Assembly (NCBI GenBank): GCA_950295325.1
Contig: OX485806.1
Coordinates: 35,590,001 to 35,654,000 of the forward strand
From: Polytrichum commune
Taxonomy: Eukaryota; Streptophyta; Polytrichopsida; Polytrichales; Polytrichaceae
Length of the DNA stretch: 64,000 nucleotides
Direction of reading: 5' to 3'
Made by a program: the position numbers and the translations under genes. Under the pieces are notes generated by a model that was not told the DNA's origin, did not search any database, and was given only the letters and a program-made list of their open reading frames with translations. Below, piece after piece: positions 34,804-47,002 of this stretch (its first letter is position 1; the number at the start of each line of letters is the position of its first letter).

Positions 34804-35920
34804 GTGGTTGATATACACCCAAGATTGTCGTATTCCACACTCTTGTTTTTCATAGTGGCATATTCTTCCTATACAAATCTCACCCAAAATTCAATATTTT
34901 TTGCAATTTTTGAATATCTCATGATATTGAATTTAATTGAATCTAGCTTGTGTGGTGACAACAACGCAAATATGTATACTCTCTCACATATTCAAACCCT
35001 ATCCCACATGAAAGTGATACTATTATCCATGATGACCATTATTTTGGAACGAATGATTTACCGTAGTCCTCGATTTTTATGGAAAGAAGTGAAACAGCCA
35101 GTGTGGGCTAAATTGCATCTCCTTGCATCATAAAGGCAAGTTAAGCAACCTAAAGTCTATCCAACACAAACTTCCAAGGTGTAGGTCTGTTCCAGATACA
35201 TAGCCGGACGATGATATTTAAGGAAAGAACAATTTTAAAAAACAGAAGGACATACGTACGTAGTCAAAGGACAAAGCAAGTGTGGTTGCATCAAGGCACA
35301 CTCCGAGCAGGCCGGGCCGGGCTGTAAGGACAAAACACCAAAACAAAATAAAACAAAAAGGTCATTTCATTGCCATGGCGCTAGGGAAAAAGACTCTCAC
35401 ATGGCTACCATGTAACAACATACCATATGGGAGTCCGTGACTCGCTCTTAATTTGCCTCAGGGTTTAAAGTTGGGAATGAAATTATCGTGAGTGTAGGGT
35501 GTTAAATCAATAACACGTTAGTTTAAACAAACACATTCAATATGTAAGGTGTCGATTAGGCTTTCTCTTGTCATCCAAGTTGGTCAAGTTTATTAATTCC
35601 AATACAAAGCTAATATCTTGCTCATTGTCATGTGTGCGATGCAAAATCACATTTTGACAAATCATGTGATCGCATGATGTGTCTATATGATTGTTTTAAC
35701 AAACTATGTGGTCGATTTAACAATTCTTTGGGTATGTGTGTGTGTGCGCGTGCGCAAGCCTTATGTGGTCACATCTCTTATGCGGTCCTATTGGTGTGGG
35801 TTGCCATTTGGAGTTATGTCTTGCTATAACTTTTTACCAACATTATCCTTATTTACCAAGTAAGTTATTTCATGTTCTTTGATGTGCATACTAACTATTT
35901 ATGTAGCTTGAGTAAAAAAT
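34804..35920. other. No recognised gene
   Basis: A 109-codon plus-strand frame (34804-35133) is AT-rich and without a recognised motif. The rest is non-coding, with a GCCGGGCCGGGC patch near 35310 and a short GT/GC repeat near 35735. Confidence 0.35.
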
Positions 35921-35932
35921 CATACGCTCAAT

Positions 35933-36398
35933 AAAATGCTATAGCACTATTTAACTTCAAATGGTTACATTCACTAATAGGGCAATTCAGTGTAGCTTAG
36001 GATTCTAATTGTGCTTTGAAATACATATAAATTGGTTAGATCGTGCTTAAACTATGTGTATTATCAACAATGGTTGGGCCGTATGTCTCCACTTTCATTC
36101 ATGAAACTTGATGTCGGTAGTTGCATAATATGAGAAATCTCTTTGCGACCACTTCCATATATCCAATAGGTGCCTCATATGTAAAGGTCCAAACAAGACA
36201 TGCTAATATGAACGTGACATACAATTCCTTAACATACTGTCCGGCACCCACAAAATGTTATAGTACTATGTAACTCCAAATGGTAACATACACTAATATG
36301 ACAATTCAGTGTGGTTTAGGATACTAATTGTGCTTTTAAATACATATAAATTGGTCAGATCAGGTATATCATCAACAATGGTTTGGCCATATGTCCTC
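35933..36398. repeat. Direct duplication (~155 bp) containing MITE family B right ends
   Basis: 35933-36090 and 36252-36398 match along their length: aatg.tatag.actat, aact.caaatggt.aca, caattcagtgtag/gtgg, ctaattgtgctt, aatacatataaattggt and atcaacaatggtt. The offset is 319 bases. Each copy begins with a family B right end followed by the same flank, so a flank plus MITE end was duplicated. Confidence 0.65.
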
Positions 36399-36399
36399 T

Positions 36400-37770
36400 T
36401 AACACAACCACTTTCTGAACCATGAAATGTAGACTTTGATACTGATTCTAGAATCAAACAAACTCAAGTCACCAACTTGTCACCGGATTTCTTGCTCATT
36501 CAGAAATGCTCGTGTAATGAATTCTTCGGCTCATTGATGAAGCCACCATCTGGATTTGTGGAGTTGGAAGAACACACACCAGGCACATATACATTATTTT
36601 ACACACATTCACTTTTCTGTTGTTTCTGGCTTGGTTTTATTTGTGTAACTGGTAGAGACTTGGCTTCTATCCCACTTTCTGAATTATTTATTTTTGTCAA
36701 AGCCTCCTGGGTTGATCCTCATACTTACTTACTTTCATTAGGGTTAAATAGAGTTTAAGATGCATTTAACCGTGGTTCTAAAATCCGCATCCAACTCATG
36801 TGTTAGGAGGTGGATTTCGCAGTACAAGTCCATCTTGTTTGACATAAATAATCATTTTTGCATAAAGAAATGTGGTCTCATGGCATTGGTTAGGATGTAT
36901 GGAGTATCCGTAACTATCCTAACAATAATTAAAGAGTAGTTTTTTTTGTTTTTCCTCCTTCCTTAGGATAATCACCACAATTTTTACAAATAACCATACC
37001 CTTATCTTCAAGGATTCAAAAAGTCTTGAACAACCGTAATCTTCATTCACAAGAGTTTGTACTAGAGAATATCCATATCTCTTGAGGAAAAGGTTAGCCC
37101 TTTATTGCCCCTTCTAAATCTAGATGACAGGATGGATGTGGACCCTGGAATTACTTACATATACATGTACAAAATCAAAAAACATATATGTGAAAATTAG
37201 ATTTTTCAAATGTGGAGTTCATATGCCTCTTCTAAAGGTAGTGAAAGTTCATTGTCTGGATGATGGATATCTCTCATATTGATCTTCAATGCCAATTTTG
37301 GAGCATGTTTTCTTTTGAGTGTTGCCCAAACCGCTAAAGATAATTCATTCCCACATTGGGCAACACCCACAAGAAAGAATGGTATCAAAAATAAAAGTAC
37401 CGTCAAATACTCACACTCTATTGGTATCAAAAACAAAAAATAGCGTACCAACACTGATTAGGACCCTACAAATTCCCATTGCTTTGGCACTCTATGTATT
37501 GAACAACATGTCTCTCTATGGGATGTGCACACAACAAAATTACATAGGGGACCACAAGGGAACCACACAACACCACAAAGAATATGCAACCTAAGCAGGA
37601 GCAACTAAGCCCACATTGGCCCATTTTCCAATTATTCACCTTATGATAGAGGAGGATATTGTCTCCCAAATCACATCGAAAATTGTGAGGGCGTCATCAT
37701 AGATGGCATCCATGTTTGCATCTTTAAGAGCCTTATTCCAAACAATAGTAACATAGTACTTGGAGGCCCC
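36400..37770. other. No recognised gene
   Basis: Open frames at 36477-36758 (+, 93 codons) and 37206-37454 (-, 82 codons) have no recognised domain. A small inverted similarity around 37230-37440 is not resolved. Confidence 0.3.
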
Positions 37771-37774
37771 CTAT

Positions 37775-37993
37775 GGAGGGAGGGTATTGTTGCATATGAG
37801 CTTACCTCTCATTCATCCAACAGAAAATCCCTGAAATGCTTTGCAACTCGTATGTTACTGTTTTAGTTGACAATGAAACTGGAATTAGGCTTAAGTGTCC
37901 CAAAATAGCCTAGTCGAAGGTCATTTGAGATTAATCGGCCACAAACCTATAGACGGATGAGAGATATGCTCATATGTGATAATCCCTCTCTCC
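37775..37993. mobile_element. MITE family A, copy 3
   Basis: A 219-bp element with ends ggagggagggtattgttgca, tatgagcttacctctcattc against ctcatatgtgataatccctc and tctcc. Interior landmarks tcatttgagattaatcggcc and caaacctatag are intact. The right ttggatgaatgag block is shortened. No target duplication is visible. Confidence 0.65.
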
Positions 37994-38044
37994 ATATACA
38001 TGTCATTAAAGGGTACTTACATACAATGTGTTTTAACTTCTCTA

Positions 38045-39470
38045 TGAAATGAAATGAAATGAAATTGATTTTAATGTCCGGGAAACTGAAAAGGCTAATG
38101 AGACTGAAAGTACATCAGGATGGTTTCAATCTAGTTAATTCTCTAGAGTGGTGGAGTGCGGTAGCCTGTGTGAGATAGAGGTTAATGTTTACTTGTTGGT
38201 CTAATTGACATAAAGACTTGAGGCTCCCTAGAACTACGTTCTCAAATAATGATGGAAAGTTATCTCTAATGGGGTTGCATAAGGGACATTCCAACACAAA
38301 ATGTGCCCCATTTTCAACTGCATTATAGGACCATAAGTGGCATAGTCTAGTATCTCTAGAGATAGGGATATTCATCCATTGTTTAATTTCAATGGCCAGT
38401 CTATGGTTCAAGGTGCGATAAGTTGCAATGATCTTGCATTGTGGTGGAGGCAATGGTTGCATCAAGTCAATTTCACATTAGTATTTAGAAAAAATCCTTG
38501 AGGTGGGGGTAATCTAGTTCCTCCCAAAAGATGGAAAAAATTCCACTCTTTGACAAGGAAAGCCTCCTTGATATCAACATATGTTGTTTCTGATGTGGTT
38601 AGGTTGTCATAGGTTCCCCAATGAGATAAACCCCATGATGTTTTCCACTCAGTTGTTGATTTGTACCAAGTGTTAAATCCTTGTTTGGTCAGGTGTTGAG
38701 ATATTGAGGTTGTTTTACTGACTAGCCAAGAGAAGACAGGTGGGCAAACCTTTGTTGATAACCCATAGTAAGCTTGAGAGGGTATAAATCTATGGGAAGC
38801 TCGTTGAATTCAGCCAGTATGATATCAAAAGTAGTTGAAGAACACACTTTGATGTGAGACATCATATGCATCTTCATGCTCTTCTTAAAAAAATTCCAAG
38901 TCTCCCCAAATTTCAGTGCCATATGTGAAAGTAGGAAGCACTAAAACCTTGAATAGGTGAGATTTGAGTTCCCAACATGTGATGCCAACTTCCGCTTCTT
39001 TCCTTAAAGTTCCCATCAATGTTGTCATAGTTGCAATTCCTCGCCTTTTACTAGATGGCTCAAAGTAACCATGTGAATAAAATTCAATCCCAAGGTATTT
39101 GTATCCATGGGTGATCTCAATTTGGTCCTTGCCTAGGTAAAATGCCTCTTGGTTTAATTTCCTTTTGTTGCGGCCAAATATCATGATTTTAGTCTTAGTT
39201 AAATTGACTTCAAGGATAGAAGAAGTGAAAAAATCATATAGCTTGTTCAAAAGTCTTTGTAGGCTTGCGCCTGATCTAGAGAGTAGAACAACATCGTCAA
39301 CATGAAGAAGAATGGCAACCACTGTGTTAAATAAGCACAGAGAATCCCCGTCGATCTCATCCAAATATGTTTTAGGTTCATCGATGTACAAGCCAAATAG
39401 TGTGTGGGAGAGGAGACATCCTTGTTTAATACCAATGTCGGACATCACTTCACCATTCTCCATTTAAATC
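38045..39470 (-). pseudogene. LINE-C: 5'-truncated LINE, RT core to C-terminus, pentameric tail
   Basis: A long frame at 39463-38885 gives the RT second half: MSDIGIKQGCLLSHTLFGLY, a catalytic box LLHVDDVVLLS (YA changed, both Asp kept), VNLTKTKIMIFGRNKRKL, YKYLGIEFYSHGYFEPSSKR, and LPTFTYGTEIWGDLEFF. After frameshifts it continues to a C-terminal zinc-finger-like CHLWSYNAVENGAHFVLECP at 38330 (one expected Cys is Trp) and ends RLKPS* at 38115. The sense-strand end is a (ATTTC)n tail at about 38043-38066. The element lacks endonuclease and RT fingers, typical of 5' truncation during target-primed reverse transcription. Confidence 0.8.
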
Positions 39471-39489
39471 AAAAAAATAAGCTTGGACT

Positions 39490-40340
39490 ACGTGTTTGAA
39501 ATGTGTTCAATAGTCAACACAAGGTGGGAGGTATTTAATGAGCATGAGAATTATCACTTTGATAATGAACGAGATATTCATATGAGCTCCAAAAATTAGG
39601 AGACAAATGGTTACATGCACAATTTAGATTTTCTAATCATCTTGCACTAACTGCATGTTTCATACCCTACTAAAAATAAGTGCAAAGAGAAAAACATCCG
39701 AATTAGGCACATCTACCTTAAGACATGGTCAAGTGTGTTGAAATATCTTGTCAATTGGCAACAAAATTTATTTAAAACATTTGAGATTTGTAATCATACG
39801 TACGCCTAACGCTCTAATGACGGTCTTAACACCATCTACCTTAGCTAAGAATTGACCTCCTTTTACCTAACATTTTGTCGTTCTCATTTGAGTGTTTTAC
39901 AATTCACTATAGTCTTCTAAATGCGCCACATGTTTTAGATTATTTGTTGAACCTCAACAACTGTTTCTTCCATGTAAAGTTGTTGTAGAAGAGGCTAAAC
40001 TTTTGCTACCTAACAAGCCCGTTTGAGATACACCTTTGAGGTGACTTCACGAAAACCGTGGTCTCTCATTAGGACAAGTGTCAGTGATGTCGGTGGGTCA
40101 CAAGATAAAGCTTGTTTTAGCTTAATAGGAATGCAATGATTAAAAGAGGGGGCTAATGTAAGAGGGATTTAGTAGTAGCTTAAGCAATGATTAGACTAAT
40201 GTACTTACTGAGTATTTAGATTCGGCCTGCATGATATTATGCCCGCAAATTAAAGCCACCCCAGAGCTAAAAGGGCAAGGGCAAGGGCAAGGGTTGACCA
40301 GCTTCACGTGTGCATTGGTAGGAGCTTTAGTGTAAAGAAC
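39490..40340. other. No recognised gene
   Basis: AT-rich DNA between LINE-C and a tandem array. No motif was seen. Confidence 0.4.
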
Positions 40341-40391
40341 AATATATGAGCATGTTAGATATTCACACATGAGTTGGTGTGTCGGACGGCA

Positions 40392-40900
40392 TGTCGGTAA
40401 CTTAACAAATTTGACGCAAATTTCCATCATCCTCATGAGGTAAGCCAGCCCCTAGCTATAAGAAAGGAAGTTAATGCCGTGGGCTTAGGGGTTTTGCTTA
40501 CACACGAGTGTGTCGGTAACGAATTTGACACATGTTTCGATGCCCTTGTTACGCGAGTTTCACCCTCAGCATCATAACCTTCCTTTACAAGGAAGTTAAT
40601 AACCCCAGCGGACGTAGGGTTCTCACTCTAGGAGTTGACGATTCGCACATGTCGGTGAAGAATTCGACGCAAGTTTCGATGCCCCTTCTTAAATGAAATG
40701 ACGCTACTCTCAACTTCGGCATAACCCCTACAAGTTACCCTACCGGGTTGGGTATATTAAGTCTAGTCCGAGTTATTCACGTCTGAGTATATATGTCGGT
40801 AGCAGATTAGACGCAAGTTTCGATGCCCTTGTTTAAGTCGTCGCGAAAGTTCCACCCTCGGTATAGCCCCTACAAGCAACCCCCACTTGTAGTTGTCTTA
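40392..40900. repeat. Degenerate tandem array, four units of ~120-145 bp
   Basis: Units start with gtcggt at about 40392, 40512, 40651 and 40795 and share a core: gtcggtaac..aatt.gacgca, agtttcgatgcccttgtt, a cgcgagtttcaccctc-like segment, cggcataacccctacaag. The core is better conserved than the spacers between units. No coding frame runs through it. Family unknown. Confidence 0.65.
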
Positions 40901-41521
40901 GTTGTCTTAGGGTAAGTTGATGTAGACACCAAAAAAGAAATGCCCTAGTTGTAAGTATTAAAGTAGGTTCTTCAAGTGAATTTGAATTTGGTGATAACCA
41001 TACAATTGTGGTTTCCACTTGGTCTTTCTAAACTTGTGTATGCATCATAAATTTTGCTCGATTGTTGCCAATCATATCACCTTTTAATAACCGCCGTGTC
41101 AAAGGAGAAGTATGTTCTAGAACCGTGTTTTTTTCACTAGTGTTAGTTTGTCCTCTAGATGTCATTGTATCTTTAAGTGTTTTGCAACAACAAAACCTCT
41201 AGAGAAGGTTTTTTTGTTCTAGTCCTCACTCATGCACCGATCACACCAAACTTTTCGTCCAGTTCCAACCGTGAAACTGCTAGGGATTATGTTCAAAAAT
41301 AGATGTTGACCCACCACTTTTCACACTATTACAACCGGAGATGCCGACGGATGGTGTCTAAACTAGCCGGTGTGATCAACCCCTCATGTTATTTTTTGAA
41401 GCTCTAACATATTGTGTTGATGCTAATGCGATTTCCAAAACTGTGGTTTAGAATATGTGTGACTTCAGAAGCATTCTCGGCTTCCCTCTTTTGAGGAAGT
41501 ACACTAAATATGATACTTGTC

Positions 41522-41870
41522 GTGCTCAATACTAGTTGTAAACCGCAATATAGTGTCGCCAACACTAAATGTTAGCCCAACATTATTTGTCATTCCAAAT
41601 TTTTTTTTTGGGGGGGGGGGGTTATAGATTTCAATGTTGCAATTACTGTCACTTACTAAGTGATTTTTCATTTAAAGTTTCAATCATTTGTGACAATATT
41701 TCATCACAAGTTGTTGATAAAGAAGGTAGGGTTTTGGCCAATGGATGAACTCATCCATCATCCATGACAATATTTGTTCACTTATTCATAAGAAGTGTCA
41801 TCCGAAAGGTTACCAGAGTGACATTAAATACCATATGACACTAAATATCATATTTAGTGTAGTTTTGAGT
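41522..41870. mobile_element. MITE family C, copy 2
   Basis: The most complete copy. It contains gtgctcaatact, cgccaacactaaatgttag, a T/G homopolymer (41601-41621), gttgcaattactgtcactta, gaaggtagggttttggccaa, and the palindromic-looking end gacactaaatatcatattta then gtgtag. Upstream at 41501 lies another actaaatatgatact that may be the outer left end. Confidence 0.6.
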
Positions 41871-41989
41871 GCCGCATGTTGGTCTTGGTCAAAAAAGCTT
41901 ATTAGAAGGATTACCCTCTGGAACATTTGGTGGAAAATTGAGTTGCGCGTTTAGTGTGGGGTTCAAATACCCTAATGGTCCCTTGTTTG

Positions 41990-44575
41990 AGTGTAAACAA
42001 AACGTCTTGGAGGGCTTCTTTGAATTCTAGGCACCGACATGTTTCATTTTTATATAAATAATAATCTTCTCATTCTCTTTGCCACCTATATGCACATGTT
42101 TATCTAAGCACTTTTTGCTCCTTTCACCACTTGTGGAGTCCCCAAATAAAATAAAAATTGAGGATAGAAATCACAAATTTCTCAACATTTTTTAGCCTCA
42201 AGATAGAAGCAAAAGGAGTTTGCTCCCTTGTTTTTTGAAAGTCATTGACACAAGTATTGGAAGTGATAAATATGGGAGATTCCTTTACATTTGGGGTTTG
42301 CTCCCCATTTTTAACCCCTACATGCTCAAGCCTTCACATTCCATTTTGGGGCATTTCCAGCACCAATGCTAATTTATTTTTATGTAGCATCATAGACCTA
42401 GTATTCTTGAAATCCAACCATACGGATGCAAACGAGACCACCATATAGTCTTGCTGAGAAACGTTCAAGTCAATTGGACCATATTTTCTAGGTTAGGTTG
42501 ACATATGAACATGGCTTTCATATAGGGCACAACTAGAGAAAATTCTAAATTTTCTTGTTTCATACTATTTTGGTCATGCCACAAATTTTAGAGAGTTGGC
42601 AACTTTGCCATAATGTGTTATGTGGATGACAAATGACCTACTCCCAAAAATTTGGGGTTTTTGGAGCAAATTTAGATGAAGTCCATGACCCTCAAAGTTG
42701 GAGGGGCCACACCATGTCATTTTGGGAGATTTACCTTTTCATGGATCAAGCAACATGTGCATCTTTATTTTATTTTTCTTCCAAATCCATCCGATCAAGT
42801 TGTGCACAATCGCCACCTTGTTTTGAGGGAAAAAACTGCACCCAAATTGAGCATCAAATGTGACAAATATTGGCTCCTAAATTTGGGCACCACATGGAAC
42901 CACCTCCCAAAATAAGTAATGCCAACCTACTAAATAATCCTACATGCTTGGAGTATGAGGTGTTATTTTGGCCCACATGGTAGTGGGCACCACCCTACAC
43001 CAATAGATACCTTTCATCCACGTAGATTGCCACCTAGTGGGTCACAAACCCATTGGAATATTAGGTGGCGACCCATTTCGGGTAGCAAGTGCATTTAAGG
43101 GTTGATGACGTTATGATTCACTCTATTTATAGTCTCTAAAACAAACATTATCTATCTTTTATTTGCTAGAGTCAATCTTAAAGACATTCTAAGTTGACTA
43201 CACATCACATCTAAGGAATGAAACATTTTGGTTATGTCACATCCTGAGAGTACCTTTATAGACTCTTGGTAAATGGCAAGGGTTGATGATTGCACTATAC
43301 AACATTCTTTCACTTGATGTAGTCATAATCAACCACATAAGTATAGGATAAATATTAAAATGATAGCATAGATATGCAGTGGGTGAACAAACACAATTTT
43401 AGTAGTGACAATAGCTTAATAAAACATGTCTCATCCTGCTCCCCACTCCCCGAAGAGAGGTAGCGTCTTTAGTAGCCAACTCTAGTAGCGATTCTCTTTG
43501 CTTGCATACTACTGCCTCAATCAAGTGATGGGCTCTTTCTAACAAATGTAACCAAGGCAATTAAGTCGTCCATTGTTTTTTCCAACTAGGTTTCTCAAGC
43601 CCCTCAACACCTACAACTTTCAAGATAAATGGTTGACCATGTTACACCCCACAATGACTGGGCGGACCATAGTAGGTAGCACCAACATGACTTGGTGAAG
43701 AATGAGACCCACATCAAACAACAAGGATCACATGGTCATCCCATTAAACCATGTCATTGTATTCAATATTTTCACACAAAAGTGGGAGAAAGTGGTTGAA
43801 GCCACTGTCGTGCCAATGTGAATTTGGACATAATTGGGCAACTTTACTATATGTTCTCCAATTAGGGGGCCTCCAATGAGGCGAACCATGCCAATACATA
43901 CATAAAAGTAGTGATGAAATCAATTTACACCATCACTTACCTAACATGATTCAAATGTGAAAGAAATGTTCCAAATTTGAGGAGCTCAAGTGAGGTTAAA
44001 GATGGACCCCGAGGAAAGGACCAAGTTTGAGCTAATTGCAAGAGCTCTAGTGAACTCGAATATTGTTCCTCATGTAGAGATCATTACTTTGGCCTACACT
44101 AATAGGAGAATTGACTATACCTCATTGAGCTTGGCCTCTCATTTTGTGGCCCCTTGATATCACACTTTAAGTATGTATACTTCAAAGTGATCAATCAATT
44201 GGTTAACAACCTCAATATCTTCATGTGTCAGTTTGAAACCCTTGGTCAACCTCCTTACATAGTCATATGAGCCTAGGCAAAATGCACACCTTGCAATGAT
44301 ATGACATGTGTAAGCTTATTGACTTGGTTTTTTTTAGTTGGGTGGACCTAATGATAGTACTTCATCTGATCATCGGCATACTTTGTGTAGTTAATGTTGC
44401 ATTGTGGGTGGATGCCACCATTGGTTTTGTCCCACTACAATATACTACAAAATACTATATAACGGTCCAATGACATGCACCATCTTTAACTTCAAAACTA
44501 GTCCATGTGCTAGTGTGTTGACCATGTGATCCTTGCAGTGCCACTTGCAAGGTAGAGATGATTCCCAACCACTCA
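41990..44575. other. Long stretch without recognised genes
   Basis: Overlapping frames of 76-79 codons at 42633-42915 and many shorter ones carry no recognised motif. Some protein-like readings around 43.6-44.3 kb are broken by stops and may be remains of an unidentified transposon. Confidence 0.3.
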
Positions 44576-44580
44576 ACCAC

Positions 44581-44908
44581 TACACTGAATAGGATATTTA
44601 GTGTTTGATACACTAAATACGATCGCATACACTAAATATCAATAACCTTGTGAAAGTAAGTAACATTAAATGTAAACTCAAACACTAAATACCAACTATG
44701 ATAATATGTGGAAGTTACATGTTTGAATTTAGTGTTAGTAAGGGTATGAAATAAAATAAAATAACAATGATGAAAGGAGTATTCCAACATATCTTCTAGC
44801 ACATCTTCTAACACTAATTATCCAAAAAAATTGAAAATTAGTGTTGAGCAGGGTAGGGTGATAACAAAATTAAATATAATCAAACACTATATATCCTATT
44901 TAGTGTAG
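44581..44908. mobile_element. MITE family D
   Basis: Left end tacactgaataggatattta then gtgtttgat pairs with right end atcaaacactatatatccta then tttagtgta. Length is 328 bp, with TA at both ends. Internal acactaaata motifs recur. A near relative in end sequence to families B and C. Confidence 0.65.
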
Positions 44909-44925
44909 TCTTCTTACCAAGGATA

Positions 44926-45063
44926 AAATTATTCAGATCCATAACAATGTTACGTGGGATTGACAATATTCTATAGAATATTCTCCTTATTCAATACGAG
45001 TATGGGAATATTCCATGAAATATTGTCAATCCCACATAACATTGTTATGGATCTTAATAATGT
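44926..45063. mobile_element. Foldback MITE family E, copy 2
   Basis: A near-perfect palindrome of 138 bp: attattcagatccataacaa, tgttacgtgggattgacaat and attctatagaatattctcc, then the inverse gaatattccatgaaatattg, tcaatcccacataacattgt and tatggatct, ending aataatgtt. It sits 17 bases after family D. Confidence 0.8.
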
Positions 45064-45369
45064 TATGTTCTAAATCAATCCAAATAAAAATATTTTAAGA
45101 ATGTGAATGTCAACACTCTTGCATTGTCAACCCAATTAGCCATCCAAACATTGGCTAGGGGATTAAATAAATAAATGAATTAGGCTTAGATTTAGAATAT
45201 TCCGTAGCTAAGAAATGAAGGTGATTTGTATTTGGCGCATGTGTGTTCTGACCAAATTAAGCAAGTTAGTAATACAATTAGAAGTGCCCTAATACCTCTT
45301 CATATGCCTCCATTATTGACCATATGCACCATCATAATATCACTAAGCAATTGGGAGATGAACCCCAAA

Positions 45370-45495
45370 ATATTATTCAGATCCATAACAGTGTTATGTG
45401 GGATTGACAGTATTCAAACAATAGTTTGAATGTGGAGAATATTCTGCAAAATATTGTCAGTCCCACAAAACATTGTCATGAATTTGAATAATGTT
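45370..45495. mobile_element. Foldback MITE family E, copy 3
   Basis: A 126-bp palindromic element: tattattcagatccataaca, gtgttatgtgggattgacag ... ctgcaaaatattgtcagtcc, cacaaaacattgtcatgaat, ending aataatgtt. The centre differs from copies 1 and 2 (attcaaacaatagtttgaat is itself a small palindrome). Confidence 0.75.
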
Positions 45496-45598
45496 AAGCC
45501 TTTTCTAATATAAACTATGAGAATAAACCAAAGATAGGTTGTCAACATTGGGCCAAAATGGTTTGCACGCATCGATCTTTCAAACATAGTGGTGAATA

Positions 45599-46098
45599 CT
45601 CCCTCCGTTTCATATCAAAAGTTACGTTTGGACATAATTTGCATTACGAAACAAAAGATACGTTTGGTGAAATTTCTTTCAAACTTCGTCAAACGAATTG
45701 GAATGTTGCTATAAACAATGTAAATGTTGTTGCTGATGAACTACCAAGTCAATCAATTAACAATTTACACTTATTTAACATCGATTTCATCAAAAATGGA
45801 CATCGCCATGCCGTTTCTTCTCAAAAACCCTAACCCTAAACCCTAACCTTAAGGAGCACGAGTCTCAACCTCACTACTCATTAGCAAATGAGCTTCGGTG
45901 CCATCCGCCCAAAATGACGGGCTTCCAATGAAATTGGCGTTAAAAAAAAATTGATTTTTTTTTTTGGACACCCCTAGCTCACCGGAAAGTGCTTAGTGAG
46001 AGCTATACAACGCACACAATTTCGTGCTAAAAATGCGAAAAATGACCTTAATCCCACATATTTAGTGAAACGTAACTTTTGATATGAAACGGAGGGAG
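45599..46098. mobile_element. Stowaway/mariner-type MITE, 500 bp, perfect ends
   Basis: Starts ctccctccgtttcatatcaa, aagttacgttt and ends with the exact inverse (about 31 bp). It is flanked by TA (45597-45598 and 46099-46100), the Stowaway/mariner target duplication. The interior is non-coding despite a 91-codon open frame, and carries three telomere-like units ccctaaccctaaaccctaac at 45828-45847. The perfect ends suggest recent movement. The presumed transposase source is a plant mariner-like element elsewhere. Confidence 0.9.
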
Positions 46099-46220
46099 TA
46101 ATACTCAGCCTAAGCGAGGCACAAATGTGAAGGAAGCCTGGAATAAGTGGAGAATACTTCTTGCTGGATACTGAACCCACGCTGCAACTCATATAAGATG
46201 GGCAATTTTCATTTTTCATT

Positions 46221-46223
<3 letters not shown>

Positions 46224-46260
<37 letters not shown>
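46224..46260. repeat. (TA)n microsatellite, probable LINE-D 3' tail
   Basis: Thirty-seven bases of alternating TA. On the minus strand it directly follows the LINE-D 3' untranslated region, so it is best explained as the simple-repeat tail of that LINE. Confidence 0.75.
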
Positions 46261-46262
<2 letters not shown>

Positions 46263-46455
46263 TTGGTGGGGGCCACAAATTGAAAGCGAATTCAATTGTA
46301 AAGAAAAAGCACAACCACCTCGAGTGAACCAAGCAAACAAAGGGATTTAAGAAATAATGCCCAAGGGTCTAACTTTTTAAGTAACCATTAAATTGTTACT
46401 AGTAACAATAAAATTTTTGACACACCAAACATTATCAAGATCTTTAAGAATATCC

Positions 46456-46877
46456 ACGAGGAGATCACTCTATTGTCAAGTTGAACACCACGTGCGAACA
46501 AAGTTTGCTACCCCTATATTACATGCCATAGATAATTTTAAAATTTATGATATTTTTTCTACATATACATAACCATTGATAGTATCTTTTGTATTAGTTT
46601 TTGAAAATTTTAGTCATTATCTTTAGTAAATTTTTAAGTATTTTTTAGTTCGATTCTACATCATTCTAGTTAGAACTGGTATGTTTTATTTTTTTAAAAA
46701 TCATCAAATTTAGTTTAAAATTTTACTATGTAATAGGTACTGTGTATATCTACTCATGTAAAAAAATTGATAAAATTTTGACCCATTTTGGTGATGCTTT
46801 ATGTAAAAAGTATGATTTTTTACATGTAAACTGTTCGCACGTGGTTGTTCAACTTTACAATGGAGTGACCTCCCCGT
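46456..46877. mobile_element. MULE-like MITE family F, copy 1
   Basis: A 422-bp element. Left acgaggagatcactctattg, tcaagttgaacaccacgtgc; right gcacgtggttgttcaacttt, acaatggagtgacctccccg then t. Flanks aagaatatcc (46446-46455) and aagaacatcc (46878-46887) differ at one position, a 9-10-bp target duplication. It lies inside the LINE-D 3' coding end and separates TPNVAYEDVL from KDLDNVWC. AT-rich and non-coding inside. Confidence 0.85.
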
Positions 46878-47002
46878 AAGAACATCCTCATAAGCAACAT
46901 TCGGTGTTTTTTCAAAATATGTGAGAGTCTGTTGCCACTCAAGTCTACCATAGTCAAGTAAGGAGTACCACAACTTGGTGTGTTTTCTTCATTGGCCATT
47001 GA

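Noticed and set aside
40392-40900. CRISPR-like array
   Set aside because: Repeats are degenerate, units vary from 120 to 145 bp, and the genome is eukaryotic.
45558-45833. A 91-codon open frame
   Set aside because: It lies almost wholly inside the Stowaway-type MITE, including its terminal repeat.
45828-45847. Possible telomere end
   Set aside because: Only three telomere-like units, inside a MITE with intact flanking duplications; not a chromosome end.
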